Positions 1 to 16,831 of a stretch of 64,000 bases of DNA are shown here, one piece after another (position 1 is the first letter of the stretch; each line of letters opens with the position of its first letter). Below the pieces are notes generated by a model. That model ran no database searches, was not told the origin of the DNA, and saw nothing but the letters and a program-made list of their open reading frames with translations. This DNA comes from Spirodela intermedia (taxonomy: Eukaryota > Streptophyta > Magnoliopsida > Alismatales > Araceae). The stretch spans positions 5,228,001-5,292,000 of the forward strand of contig LR746271.1 of NCBI GenBank assembly GCA_902729315.2, written 5' to 3'. A program made the position numbers and the translations under genes.

Positions 1-1356
1 AGGAACAGTCCCCATGTTTGGCAGGAATCAAGAGAAAAACTTCAGAAAGATGGCGCCCATTTTAGTAGGAATTGGGGACGAACATTTAAGATAATTTTGT
101 AAAAACAATATTTTCTGCCTACCTCCTTCACAGATTAAATAAAATTTGGCAAAAAAAGAGATTATATTTATAGACCAGGGCAGACGATTTATAGAATTAC
201 ACAACTAATGATGATGGCGCTTGTCATGACACCTATCTAGAATTAAATTAAAAACTAAAAATAACAGATGATAATTCACGAACAGATAACAAAAGCAGAC
301 ACCTAGCAGATCCAAATGCCCTATTTTTACTGTTAATAATTAAGATTTTTGGTATTTTGCGTGTTCTATTGTCCTTGAGATGATGACGAAAAACTAACAG
401 CGACCTATGAACATCCGTACACCTAAAGAAGACACTCCAAAGTAATCCAGGAACCCTAGTGCTGAGAAGCACAAAATTTTCCAAAAGTAGAAAAAAAGAA
501 TTAGTGCAAGCCCTGATGGAGAAAATAAAATCAAATAAATCTGCAGAGTATGGTCAAGAAAATAAAACCAAAAAATTTCTATTTCTTGGTTTAAATTGCA
601 GAGTGATCCCAAGATTTTTTTAAAAAGATGACTAAATATCGTAAAAAGGCATCCTAAGCCAACAGAGAGAATGTTTATACGAAGAATCGATCAAATATCC
701 GAAACTGGATATAATTTACCCTATTTAACGAAAGAAAGTGGGTGAGTTGACATCAAAACTTGTTTAATGATCCGATCTCTTACTTCAATGACTGATTTGA
801 AGAACTGAAATTGACAAAGAATCCTCCTTAATCTTTAAAGGCGTTATATGATTCCATCAACCATATTATATCAAAGAAGTTCTCCACAATGGTCTTCAGA
901 AATTTTCAGCATCACAAACTTTACGTGATTAGTTTCAAACCAAACTTTTATTTTTAGAAAAGACACATCTGATGATTCTTCATCAACCTGATTCATTATA
1001 CAACCTTCGATCCATCATCAAGATGATTCTTCGGAATTGTCCATCATGTCAACATAGTTTAGAGCATGGGAGCAATTTAATTTTTTTTCCGTGATTAGTA
1101 ACAAACCAACATGAAAAAATTGAATCGTCTAATGGTGGGAGTCTAAAACCCAGCATTAATTATCAATATCTAAACTAATTTCTCCACAAATTTTATATAA
1201 TTCTATGTTACACATCAAAGATCAACAATAGATCAAGCTTTATGCAGAATCACAGTCTAAGTTTAGAACAAATACCAACATTATTTATTTATATACAATT
1301 AGCAACAAATCAAAGCGGAAAAAAAATCATCAAGCAGTGGGGATATAAATAAAAAC
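1..1356 (-). other. PP2C intron (left end outside window)
   Basis: AT-rich sequence following the GT donor at 1356-1355 of the PP2C gene. I find no further PP2C exon and no other coding potential in it. Confidence 0.6.
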
Positions 1357-2374
1357 CTGGCATATTTGAAACAAATCCGCCTCTGTTCTCGATGCTGCCC
1401 CGCTCCATGCTGGGCTCATGATCGATCGTGATCTGCACCACCTCCCCACGTTTGACAAGAACCGCCCGAGAGTCACCAACATTGGCCACCCACAGCTTAC
1501 GACCATTTATAAGAACAGCAGTGACCGCCGTGGAGCCACCCCGGCCCAAGATCGGGCTCTGAGAGAGGATTGCCTGGTCAGTCTTCTCATAGGCGCTCCC
1601 AAGGGCCCCCTCTGGATTGGTCCAGAACTCTTCCTAAACAGGAAAATTCTCGCATAAACATAGAAGATTTAAATATCTCATTAATCATATAAAAATCCTT
1701 GCTTTAAAGAAAAGTTACCTCTTTCAGAATGTTAGTGAACAAATGCTTCTGCAAGTAGGCGGGCACAGAATCTCCCAGATGGCCATCGAAGATGGCAAAT
1801 AGCCCGAGCTCATGGCTTTTTGTCCGGACGAATTTTGCCACGTGGTAGTCTTCCATTGGATGACTTGCCTTCCCCTTCACCAGGCTATAACCATATGTGA
1901 CCTTGATGCGGCTCCTCCCGCTCTTCCCTCCACCGGAGGTGGACGAGGACTTGCCCACAAGCTGTGAGAGGATGTTGACCCATTAGTCAACTCGAATAAC
2001 GTGGAAGTCAACTCAAAAGAACAGGATCAAAGCACGGTCGCAGTGACTCCATCTGCATTGTCTGGAACAGACAGAATCTGATCTCTGAAGCTTAAAGCTG
2101 GGTATGAAGACAGAGTTTTGAGGACAAAGATCGTTGAAATCACAGTCGAGCTATGAATTAACTCACATAGCACAGTCACCGGCAGTAATAATGTAAAATC
2201 ATCGAAATAAATGATGAGCTAGATCAGGTAATCACAGGCGCAGGGAAGAGATCATCCATCATAGTCCTCAGAGATTATCTATATAAGTTTAATATATACA
2301 TATAAGTATGCTAAAGAAGATCTGGATTTAATCAAGGGAGGACTTGTAAGGGAACCCAGAAGAAGAGATGAGCA

Positions 2375-2419
<45 letters not shown>

Positions 2420-2472
2420 TTTCTTCTCCACACCTGACAACAGGAGAGCTTCAAGCAGCATGGCCTCTCCAT
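1357..2472 (-). CDS. Protein phosphatase 2C (PP2C), 5' part, truncated by window edge
   Basis: Ser/Thr phosphatase of the metal-dependent PP2C family. Coding exons on the minus strand: 2472-2434 (13 codons, MERPCCLKLSCCQ), 1961-1719 and 1633-1357. All three have GT donors and AG acceptors and join in frame. The product reads GYSLVKGKASHPMEDYHVAKF, then LFAIFDGHLGDSVPAYL with the metal-binding DGH box, GRGGSTAVTAVLI and LWVANVGDSRAVL, the usual PP2C motif order. It stops at GGFVSNMPG, where plant homologues continue toward VPRVNGQLAVSRAFGD. That next exon is not in bases 1-1356, so the rest lies left of the window. The Cys-rich start followed by LVGKSSS matches small plant PP2Cs with few regulatory domains, which supports the tiny first exon. 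The (GA)20 run at about 2377-2415 lies in intron 1. Family certain; exact subgroup and substrate unknown. Confidence 0.88.
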
Positions 2473-3159
2473 ATAAGACTCCCTGGCCAGCACAAAGGCC
2501 CCCTCAAAATTCCTTGCATCAACCTTTGGTCGTCCCTGTGAGACGCTCGACCAGGGGCGGAGAGAGAGAGGAGGGAGAAGGAGGAGGTTCGGAAGGAGGT
2601 CTAGTTCATCCTCCTCGATCTCATCCCTCCACGAGAATCCTCCCAAAGAAACCCATCCAGAAGCCAAAGAGACAAATGGTCAACTGGACATCCCTCAATT
2701 GACCCTCCCACAGACGGACAAGAGCAAGGAAGAGAGAGAGATAGAGAGAGAAGGTGGAGGAGGAGGTCCCCTCAGGTCCTCCTGATCGCTCCGTCCTCTC
2801 CTCGAGGAGACGGAAAGGAGTGAAACCCACTTCCCCTCATCATCTCCCAGAGGAAATTGCTGCCGTAGCTTTCAGAAACTCTGCAGGAGGGGGACCAGAG
2901 TTGTCAGCAACGCGGGGAGCCCGTTCAAGCACTTCCTCTACGTGGGTAGGGAAGGGAAGTGAAAGGAAGGCAAGGGGGCAAAACAACAGGGAGACGGCGG
3001 CTCAGACGGGAAAGTAGCCCACCCCCCTCTGACAGTTCTCCATAGTTGACTTTAAGCTGCCTCAGGATTCCACCCCCTTGTTGCTTTTTTCACACCTTTT
3101 ATCGCTCTGCAAATGCTATGTACGGCCGGCCGCACCGGTTTGGTAGGGGTGGGAGATAT

Positions 3160-4090
3160 TCATAGTTAGTCCCTCTAAATATTAGTAATTACAATTTAAC
3201 CCTGTAAACATTTGTATTTACCCCATTTCTGGCATCATCTCCTGGTCTCCTAGTTCTACGGTATCTTATGTTTCACTTCTAAATATCTTATGTTTCAACA
3301 AATTTTATGTATATTCTGAATAATTTTATTTTTTAATTATTCAACCATTTTATTTTATTCAACATTTATATGTTTTGATGTTATTTGTGACAATATTTTT
3401 TATTGGTCAGTTAATTGGTCCCTTTTATTTATTAAGTGAATTCCAAATATTTTTTTGGTGAAGAAAATAATTGGAAAATAAATCCAAGCAAGTCCAATTC
3501 CAAGCAACTACATAATTTATTTATTTTCTTAAATAAGGCCGAAGAGTCACCTTTGTATTTTAAAAAAAAAGTATGCTTTATTTAATGTTATTGTCAGATA
3601 ATATGGTTTATTTTATGAACTAGGTGACTTTATGAATGTAAATGATAATTTCTTTAAAATTTAAATAAATGTATTTAATGGAGTAAGGAGAGATTCATAA
3701 GTTACGTCCCTCTATAGACTATTAATTAAAAGTTGACCCTATAAAAATTTGTATTGGACCCATCTCTAGCATCATCTCCAAGTCTTGGAGGAATTAGAAA
3801 TAAATTTTTGGGTGAAGAAAATAATTTAAAAAATAAATCCAACCAAGTCCAATTCCAAAAAATAATGATGAAGATGATTCATACCTTTTATATTACCCCG
3901 GTCTTAATTTATCAAAATTACCTATGAAATTAAAAAATAAAATACAGTTTATTTAAAGTTAGTATCCGATAATGGTTTTTTTATGAACTGGGCGAATTTA
4001 ATCAAAACATATCACATAATATGAGTGTAAATGGTAATTTATTTAAGATTTATATAATTTTATTTAACTTAAGGAGTCTTGGATAAGGAG
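3160..4090. repeat. Diverged tandem duplication, about 0.5 kb unit
   Basis: Copy 1 (about 3160-3685) and copy 2 (about 3686-4090) share a series of blocks in the same order: ATTCATA-GTTA-GTCCCTCT, TTTGTATT-ACCCAT, GGCATCATCTCC-like, GGTGAAGAAAATAATT, AAATAAATCCAA-CAAGTCCAATTCCAA, and TTTTATGAACT-GG-GA. Divergence and indels are visible. No coding potential. Confidence 0.6.
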
Positions 4091-4306
4091 TAGTTTAGAT
4101 ACATGATATGGAAAAAAGGGTATAAGTCAAAATAATATTTTTATAAGGTCTAGACTGGCATAGACCTCCTTTGGCCAAAAAGTCCCCCGCCCCAACAAAC
4201 CCGTTGACCAATAGAAGAGTTCTTGTGGACCCCACAACTTACAGCTTTCCCTCAGGATTCGCGTACAGAGCGTCGGAATCCGAACCTGGTTCCTAGCCCC
4301 GACTTA

Positions 4307-4309
<3 letters not shown>

Positions 4310-4352
<43 letters not shown>
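4310..4352. repeat. (CT)n microsatellite
   Basis: Pure CT dinucleotide run of about 40 bases, upstream of the CDKC promoter. Confidence 0.95.
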
Positions 4353-4356
<4 letters not shown>

Positions 4357-4968
4357 ATACAGATAGATAATTTATTTATTATAAATCTCGGGTTTATCAT
4401 AATTTGTGGCCATTTCGTAGGGGGGTCTTGATGGTAATTTTTCATGGTAATAATAATAATTTTGATAATAATAACAGTAATAATTTTTCATAGTGCAATT
4501 ATGATGAATCCGAGATTTATAATAACTCTGCTTCAGTAATTTAAAAATTATTATAGAAATTCCCAAGTGAGGAAGAGTCTCCTGATTTTTAATTCCCATA
4601 ATTGCCCCCATAGAGTGATGATATTTACCGATAAAAGCCTGATCTTATCAGATAATTATTTCCTTAATAGCCGGAGGATTAAATAGGGATGAAAAAAGTT
4701 ATAAAATATTTGTATTTAATAAAAAAGTCAATGTCAATTCTCTCACTATAATTCGACCGTTAATTAGTAAATAATTTATAGAAGAAGTAGGACCCACCGA
4801 GTCAGAACCAGGGAAGATCGGGATCTATCCCGGTCAGATCGGGCGATCCGCAGGGAATCGGTCCTAAATCGGGATAAAATGAAGAAGGGTATAAATACAA
4901 TTTAACCAAATATGGGACTCGGATTTATCGGGTCTGCGATCAAACCGATGGACATCCTCTTTCGGATC

Positions 4969-4977
4969 TATATATAG
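4969..4977 (+). promoter_or_regulatory. TATA box of the CDKC gene
   Basis: TATATATAG lies about 30 bases before the CT-rich stretch at 5000-5030, where transcription would start. A 5' UTR intron is likely, because a pyrimidine tract and AG at 5433-5434 sit just before the start codon at 5448. Confidence 0.55.
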
Positions 4978-5447
4978 GACCTGGGACCCAGCCCTTCTTC
5001 AAGTATCTTCTTCACTTCTGAGTCTTCTGCAACTCTTCCTCCCCTCTTCCCCCACAACCCTCCCTCCCCCTCTTCGGCGAACGGGGCGGCGATAGATCGG
5101 CAGAGTGCGTGCGCCTCTCTCTCTCCTACCTGTCGTCTCCGCGCCCGGTCCGACCCGCTGTTCTCTGTCTCTCGTTTTTTCTTTGCTGATCTGAGGATTT
5201 CTCGTCAAACCCTAAGGCGTTTGATCTCGGTCTGTGCCCCTCTTTTTCTCGCAAGACTTGCGGTGTCATGGATTTAGCGTCTCTTCATCGTTGGTGGGTA
5301 GAGGAGATTGTTGCGTTCTTGGTGGCTTCTTTCGTGTAAATCTGGCGGCTTTGGTTGATCGGCGCTCCATCTCTTTGTTTTTCGGAATGAAGTAAACCGT
5401 TTCTAATTGCGGCGATTTTTTGGCTATTTTTTCAGGGAGGGAGAGGG

Positions 5448-10356
<4,909 letters not shown>

Positions 10357-10653
10357 ATATCTGACGGGTTCACCCCCCTGTGAACTAGTTTTGAGACGAC
10401 GGAGGTCTCTGAGAGAGGAAAGAGAAAGAAGAAACAAGCTTGGGGCAGTTGACTTTTAATTCATTTATTGAGATGTCTGTGCCTGAGCTCCCTCTTCTAT
10501 CTTCTTCTTCTTCCTTCCCCAGTTGCGCCGCCGATCCTGTGCTAGTTGACTCTGCCCATTAGCGAAGAGAATCATCGGAGGATCGTTGACCCTCTGTGGT
10601 CAACTGGCTGAACGAGACTGCACGAGTGACTAGTCTATTTACCTTGTCCCTTA

Positions 10654-10659
10654 AATAAA
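10654..10659 (+). terminator. Possible poly(A) signal of CDKC
   Basis: AATAAA about 300 bases after the stop codon, followed by a T-rich stretch. Confidence 0.35.
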
Positions 10660-11092
10660 ATACCCTAATATTTTTAATTTATTAATTTACTTACTTTACG
10701 TTAAATTTTTAGTGATTTGTGTAATTGTTGTACTGTTGTCTGATTAATCAATGCATTATTAAGGTATTAATCCAAAATTAGTCAGCGTTTCTGTGGGCCC
10801 CGCAAAGTAGCCTCCGATTGGCTTACTCTCATAGTCCCCATATTTTTCTCTATTCTATTAATTAATAATAGAGCAGCTAAATTAGCCTCAAATTGGGAGG
10901 AAAATCAGAGATAATAAATTATTATCTTCTTTTAGAAATTATTTTTTTCGATCTCTCTAATGGAATTCAGGTCGCGTGTCTTGTAGGGCCCAGAGCCGGC
11001 CACGTTTCGTTGACCGCCAAGAAACAGGTAATCCATACAGTATAGTCACCCAGAGTTTCAGTCTTCCACCCACCCCTCCCTCGCCCTCTGCC

Positions 11093-11100
11093 CCACGTGG
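11093..11100. promoter_or_regulatory. G-box upstream of AOX
   Basis: Perfect palindromic CCACGTGG, 180 bases before the AOX start codon. G-boxes bind bZIP and bHLH factors. Use at this gene is inferred from position only. Confidence 0.4.
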
Positions 11101-11280
11101 ACTTGCCCTGGCTTTTGAGGTGGGGGTGAGGATTATACTCTTCAGGTATCTTTATCAAGATCTCAGAATGAGCGGTGGGTCCCATTGCCGCGTAGGACGC
11201 CCACGCCGTGACATCTGTCGAGGCGGCTTGACCTTTTTAGTCTCGAACTGTCGCTGGACGGCGGCGAGTAAAGGATTGCG

Positions 11281-13852
11281 ATGTGGGAGAAGGGGGGATC
11301 GCTGAGCAGGGGCTTCCTCCGCCTCCGCCACCACCGCCATGGCTACTCCGGTGGCTTCTACCTCCATGACCAGCGCTTCGCCGGCGGCCTTGCGGGCCCT
11401 CTGGGCCTCCGTCGTCCTCTGGAGGGAAGCTCCGCCCTCGCCGGAGGCCTGAGGGGCCCGATCTTTCCCTTAGGATGCCGTTCTCTGAGCTCCGGTGGAA
11501 AATACGCCACTGCGCGGAAGGAGAGCGACGAGGAGGGTCCCCCTGCGCCCTCAGGCGGTGACATGGTTTCGGAGTCTGGGAAGGAGGAGAGAGTGTCAAG
11601 CTACTGGGGCGTGATGCGGCCCAGGGTCACCAAGAAAGATGGCACGGCGTGGCCGTGGAATTGCTTCATGGTGACTTAGAGTTTGATTTTTCTTTTTTCC
11701 CTCTCTGATTCTATTTCCAGGGCTATATTCTGAAGTATGATCCGTTTTTCGATTTCCTTACTCCCTGCTGCAGCCGTGGGACACTTACAGCGCCGATTTG
11801 TCAATAGATCTTTCAAAGCACCACGTTCCAAAGACATTCACGGACAAGTTTGCTTACCGAACGGTGAAGATTCTCAGGATCCCAACAGATATTTTTTTCC
11901 AGGTCAAGATTCGTATCCATATTGAAATTTACTTTTGTCAATGATATTTTGCATTGATTCTGTTTTTTTTTAATCGATATGATTTTTACAATGTTTTTAT
12001 TTGATTATTATGGCTGATATCTTAATTTCTGTTAAGTTCTTGACATGATTTCTTAAGTTGCATCGGAAACTCACTGTTCTCGTTATGCCTTCTTCTTCTT
12101 CTTCTTCTTCTTCTTCTTCTTCTTCTTCTCATCTATGCTAAATAGCCATTTACGAAAATATGAATCCATCTCCTTTATTTTTTCTCATCACACGATACCA
12201 GGAATTCATGTGTCTGGTGATGTTTAGATGGGACCATTAAGCGCACGATTTGATCATCTGTTCTTCTACGAAGAAATTCTGTCTGTGTTTTCTTCCCATG
12301 AAGGCAACTTTGATCCAGCACGAATACATTCCATCCATTTGGAATACCGACTGAATCATTCAATCTCTGCCTTCATGAACTGTAGATGTATTGAGCCTAT
12401 TCGACATCCAAATCATTGTCTCATTTCCTCATCTGAGGCAGGACATACAATCTAGGAATCTCATCAACAGCTCATGGAGGTAGACTTTGAATGATTCAAT
12501 GGGTATCATAAATGCCCAGAGTCTACTCAGAGTGAAAGAAACCGTCAACAGAGCTCCTTCATAGAAGAACAGAAGATCCAATCGCATGCTTTTAATGGGA
12601 ATAAGAAAAATAGGAATTTTCTTCCACAGCTCATGGCACAATCAGGGCTTGACTGATTCGTTCCCACAAAAACAGAGGCGGTATGGGTGCCGGGCGATGA
12701 TGCTGGAGACAGTGGCAGCTGTGCCAGGCATGGTTGGTGGCATGCTCCTCCACCTCAAGTCCCTCCGGCGATTCCAGCACAGCGGTGGCTGGATCAAGGC
12801 CCTGCTGGAGGAGGCAGAAAATGAGCGGATGCACCTGATGACCATGGTGGAGATCGTCCAGCCCAAGTGGTATGAGCGGGCACTGGTCCTCACTGTCCAG
12901 GGGGTCTTCTTCAATCTCTATTTCCTCCTCTACCTGCTGTCCCCGAAGCTGGCACACAGGATTGTCGGGTACCTGGAGGAGGAGGCGATCCACTCCTACA
13001 CAGAGTTCTTGAAGGAGATTGACAGAGGCACCATCAAGAACATTCCAGCGCCTGCCATCGCAAGGGACTACTGGCGGCTGCCCGAGAACGCCACCCTGAG
13101 AGATGTTGTGGTGGTCGTCAGGGCGGATGAGGCCCACCACCGGGATGTTAACCACTTTGCTGCTGTGAGTATAACTTCGGCTCCTTCTTTCTGGTCCTTT
13201 ATTTGATGCCATTGATATGTTTTTTCATGGAAAATATTGCCTAATTAGGCAGTTGAAAGATTCTAGGATTGTACCCGTTTGAGTAGAGGGGGGATTGGTG
13301 ACAATATAGGATCATTCCATTTGAATCAGGCTCACCATGGTTTCATATTTTATGGTATAATGTCTAGCAATGAAGGTGGGTTTTTTTCTTCAGATTATTC
13401 ATACTTTGATTTGTAGGGGGAGAGATTGCCATATTTAGAATTGAAGGTGGGTTTCCCTAATGATTGGCAATGGTTGACCTTTGACATGTTGCTTATTAGA
13501 GAGAGACAGAGACAGAGACAGAGAGAGCACCACCCGTCTAAGATTATCCATGGTACCTTGTTTCTAGATAGATAGATAGATAGATAGAGGGAGGGAGGGA
13601 GAGAGAGAGAGAGAGTAGGCATGGCATCTAGGTGTAGGTGTTCTCCCATGATTGGCATCTATAATGCCCTATGAATCAGAGCCTCAACTATCGTCTCCTA
13701 TATTTATTGTGCTTTCTTGATCGCCGGGGTTCGAAGCCCCTGAAGGGGCTGATCGCCCTCTGATATTCTCACTCCTTTGGCCTCCTCCCCAGGACGTCCA
13801 TTTCCAAGGGAAAGAGCTGAGGGACGCGCCCGCCCCTCTCGGGTACCACTGA
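11281..13852 (+). CDS. AOX: Mitochondrial alternative oxidase (AOX), ubiquinol oxidase
   Basis: Di-iron ubiquinol oxidase of the mitochondrial inner membrane that passes electrons from ubiquinol directly to oxygen. Exons 11281-11670, 11774-11902, 12676-13164 and 13793-13852 (355 aa) follow the classic four-exon plant AOX layout, ending in PAPLGYH. The start ATG at 11281 has an in-frame TAA upstream and opens an Arg/Gly/Ser-rich presequence. Iron-ligand boxes are intact: [21 protein letters not shown] and [13 protein letters not shown]. Regulatory CysI (in WPWNCF) and CysII (in RRYGCRAMM) are both present. The third conserved Cys (LLHCKSL in Arabidopsis AOX1a) is Leu here (LLHLKSL). Other departures from that protein are [13 protein letters not shown] where it has AYWTVKSLRWPTD, and HLMTMVEI where it has HLMTFMEV. 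Intron 2 carries a (TTC)n run and an inverted repeat. Confidence 0.95.
12089..12129. repeat. (TTC)n microsatellite in AOX intron 2
   Basis: About 13 TTC units. Confidence 0.9.
12235..12600. repeat. Imperfect inverted repeat in AOX intron 2 (foldback/MITE-like)
   Basis: The left arm (about 12235-12400) and the reverse complement of the right arm (about 12453-12597) share blocks in order: CATTAA-GC-CGATT-GATC, CTGTTCTTCTA-GAAG, GAATCATTCAA and CTTCATGAACTG-like. The loop is about 50 bases. Both arms can be read as related short peptides (DHLFFYEE versus DLLFFYEG), so the repeat may derive from a once-coding sequence. No transposase seen. Confidence 0.6.
13500..13620. repeat. (GA)n/(GATA)n compound microsatellite in AOX intron 3
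   Basis: GA-type runs around 13500-13525 and a GATA/GGGA/GA run at 13567-13615. Confidence 0.85.
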
Positions 13853-14147
13853 ACCTCTCGACCCTGCCCAGGTATGAACGATATTACCCATGAATAATCT
13901 ATTTTCACTACTCCCTCTCTCTCTCTCTGTCTATCTATCTATCTATCTAACTATATATATATATATATTGGCTTGTAATCTGTCGTATGTGATGTGGACC
14001 TGTGAAAACGTCAAAGTCAGTCTGTTGGCCCAATGCAGAGAGCCCACTTATGACGTGTAGCATCTCTCATTCTCTCTCTGTCTCAGCCAAACATGGGTTG
14101 TGTGGCACGTGTGAGGTCCTGTCCGTGTCTTACGCGTTGTGAATATG

Positions 14148-14151
<4 letters not shown>

Positions 14152-14220
<69 letters not shown>

Positions 14221-14333
14221 AAGAGTGGCCGCTACCGAAGGAAGTGATTTGAAGAGCCCAATGGGCACAGAAGCGGAGAGCTTATTCATATATAGGCCAA
14301 CTCTCTCTAATATGGGCTTATAGAGCGAGAGAG

Positions 14334-14376
<43 letters not shown>
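14152..14376. repeat. Two (GA)n tracts
   Basis: Near-pure GA runs at 14152-14218 and 14338-14376, separated by 120 bases of unique sequence. Confidence 0.95.
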
Positions 14377-14381
<5 letters not shown>

Positions 14382-14708
14382 GATGTTGCACTTTAACTTT
14401 ATTTGTTTTCCTGTGCTCATTGAATTTTTTTACCTAGATGAGTCTTGTGGTTATAAGATTTTCCAATCATAATAGTAATGGCGTATACTTGTTTGAACTG
14501 TATGTGATGTGTTATAAGGTTTATGTATACTTGTTCGAAGCCAACCACGAACTTTATGTAATGTGTTATGAAGGTTGTCAAATCTGTATTAATTAGGGTT
14601 TCATCTGTAGAAACTCAAGGTTTTTTCTCTCAATCCAATGGCTATGAATATAACACATCCCAAGTCATAATCATTTAAAATTATCTATGAAAATTGACTC
14701 ACCGATTT

Positions 14709-14762
<54 letters not shown>

Positions 14763-14967
14763 GATAGATAGGAGCAAAGTCTATAATATATTTTCATAAG
14801 AGAACCCAAGAGAGCAATTTAATAAAAAGAATTATAACATTAGTTGGACTAAGCTTTGAGTTAGTAAAAGATTAAGTTCATAACTGGTTCATATTGAACT
14901 CTTTTATAATCCAATAAATAGCATCACTTTACCCATAATCTCATTGTGTGGAGATAGTTTTTATCCC

Positions 14968-15323
14968 AATCAGCCACCAACCTAGACTAGAGAGAATGCC
15001 TGCATGGCACCTCACACGAGGGGTTTATTAGCAAAAATGCATTACAAACATACCCCATTTCCCCTAAGCATAACAACTGACATTGACCTCAAAAAAAGTC
15101 AAGCACTCAAAAAGTCAGCTCAGATATATTTCCCATAACCACGCAGTTAAGAGATTTTTTTTCCAATCAGCCACCAGCCTAGTCTAGAGAGAATATCTGT
15201 ATGGCACCTCACTCGAGGGGTTTATTAGCAAAAATGGATTACAAACATACCTTATTTCCCCTAAGCATAACAGCCGACGTTGACCTCAGGAAAAGTCAAG
15301 CACCCAAAAATCAGCTGGGATAA
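14968..15323. repeat. Two direct repeats of about 160 bp, offset 195 bp
   Basis: Both copies (14968-15127, 15163-15323) start CCAATCAGCCACCA and share GGGGTTTATTAGCAAAAATG, ATTTCCCCTAAGCATAACA and GTCAAGCAC. The copies are nearly identical, so the duplication is relatively recent. Function unknown. Confidence 0.85.
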
Positions 15324-15999
15324 AGTTACAATTTTTAAATAAATTGCTGAATACCTTATTAGGGATATGTATGCATGCCATTTCATAGGGTTTATCTGTT
15401 TCTGTGATATGCAAGGCGCATTCATCTTCTTCTACAGAGGGATCTAACATGATCTGAGCCCGGTGGCGAGTTGTGTTCGGAGGCTTGGATCATCAATAGT
15501 CAACCCTATTACTTACTCTGTATCATTCATTGGAGGTGTACTTTGAGAAATCAGGAGTCTTTGCTGCCCTGGATGATTTCCTGAACCCGTCATTCTTGAT
15601 CATCGTGTTCTTCATCTTCTGCTGGTCATCGTCTCGATCGAAAGAGATGGGTGATGGATGATGGGGATTAGGGTTTTCAGGAGACCACGTAGAACTTGAA
15701 AAAGGGTAATCTTTCTCTGTGGAGTCGATAATGGGTAGGCATGCTGGCGATATTCGAACGGATACGGATATGCCCATCCACTTTCTCCTCCCTACTCCCG
15801 CACCTTCGTCCATGGGCCAGTGGGGAAGGGACTGGACCTCATTGTCCTCTGTGTCCCCACCTCGACGAGCAGCGGCGGATCTTCCTGAGCGCATTTGTCG
15901 CTGTACGTCGATCAATGTCGTGCGCCTGTGACCAGGACTTTGATTCTGCGATGGCCTGAGGAAGATCCGTGGGGGTGGAAGGGGGGAGCGAGGGAGTCA

Positions 16000-16748
16000 A
16001 TGGCGGAGGGGACGCCGTCAGGGACGGGCATCTTGGTGAAGATGGACTCGACGGAGTCGAGGTGGATCTCCGGGGGAGCCGAGGTGGTGGACTCTGAGCC
16101 GGAGGACGGGGAAAGCCTCCAGTCCGAGGAAGAGGACGCGGTGGAGCAGAGGCTGATCCGCACGGGGCCGCAGGTCGACTCCTTCGACGTGGAGGCCCTC
16201 GACGTGCCCGGTGCTCTGAGGAACGACTACGAGGTTCCGGATCCTGCCCCCGCCATCTCGCCAGAGCTTGTTGCTTTTCTGTCGCAGTTCTTTCTCTCTC
16301 TCTTTGAGGTGGGGATGGGGTGGGGAGGGCCCTGTTGAGATTTCGTGCCCTCTGGTTTTGGGTGAAATTGAGTTTCACCAAACCTTTTCCTTCGAATTGA
16401 TCTTCTTGCTCTCTGCATTTTCTGGAGTGCTGACGACTTTGAGCAAACCCTAGTTTGCTGGAGTGTCTATGAGGACGATTCCTTCTTGTCTACAACTGTA
16501 GTTTCCTTGCAGAAGCTACGTTCCTCAGTTGCTTTCTGTGAACCATCATTTTGTTCACAATATTTCTCAAACAGATTACGAGACTCTACCTTCTTGGCCC
16601 GAATTATCTTCTAAGAAACCAATATTTCTCTCATCAAAACTTGAAATGAACAGCTTGGCTTACAATATACGCTTAAACTGCAACCTTTTATCTGGAGAAA
16701 TGTTGTGTTCATTTCAGGTTATAGGCTACATTCATAGCTTCCAGTTCT

Positions 16749-16831
<83 letters not shown>

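Larger units (their letters stand above)
2473..4968. other. Shared upstream region of head-to-head PP2C and CDKC genes
   Basis: No gene seen. The first part (about 2473-3000) is purine-rich on the plus strand and probably holds the PP2C 5' UTR and promoter; open frames here are low-complexity. A diverged tandem duplication fills 3160-4090, and a (CT)n run lies at 4310-4352. The rest is AT-rich. Confidence 0.5.
10357..11280. other. CDKC 3' UTR and AOX promoter region
   Basis: The first 300 bases follow the CDKC stop and hold an AATAAA signal at 10654-10659. The remainder is the upstream region of the AOX gene, with a G-box (CCACGTGG) at 11093-11100. No additional gene seen. Confidence 0.5.
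13853..15999. other. Spacer between AOX and HAK genes
   Basis: No gene I can support. It contains CT/ATCT/AT runs at 13911-13968, (GA)33 at about 14152-14218, a second GA run at 14338-14376, a C-homopolymer/CT/ATCT run at 14709-14770 and a tandem duplication at 14968-15323. The last 500 bases are GC-richer and probably contain the HAK promoter and 5' UTR. Confidence 0.5.

Noticed and set aside
13725-13745. GGTTCGAAGCC word like a tRNA T-arm in AOX intron 3
   Set aside because: No acceptor stem, anticodon arm or A-box at the right distance.
15523-15915. 130-codon minus-strand frame upstream of HAK
   Set aside because: Starts at a non-ATG codon and has no recognised family. The C-terminal part (AAKTPDFSKYTSNE) looks protein-like, but without a partner exon I cannot support a gene.
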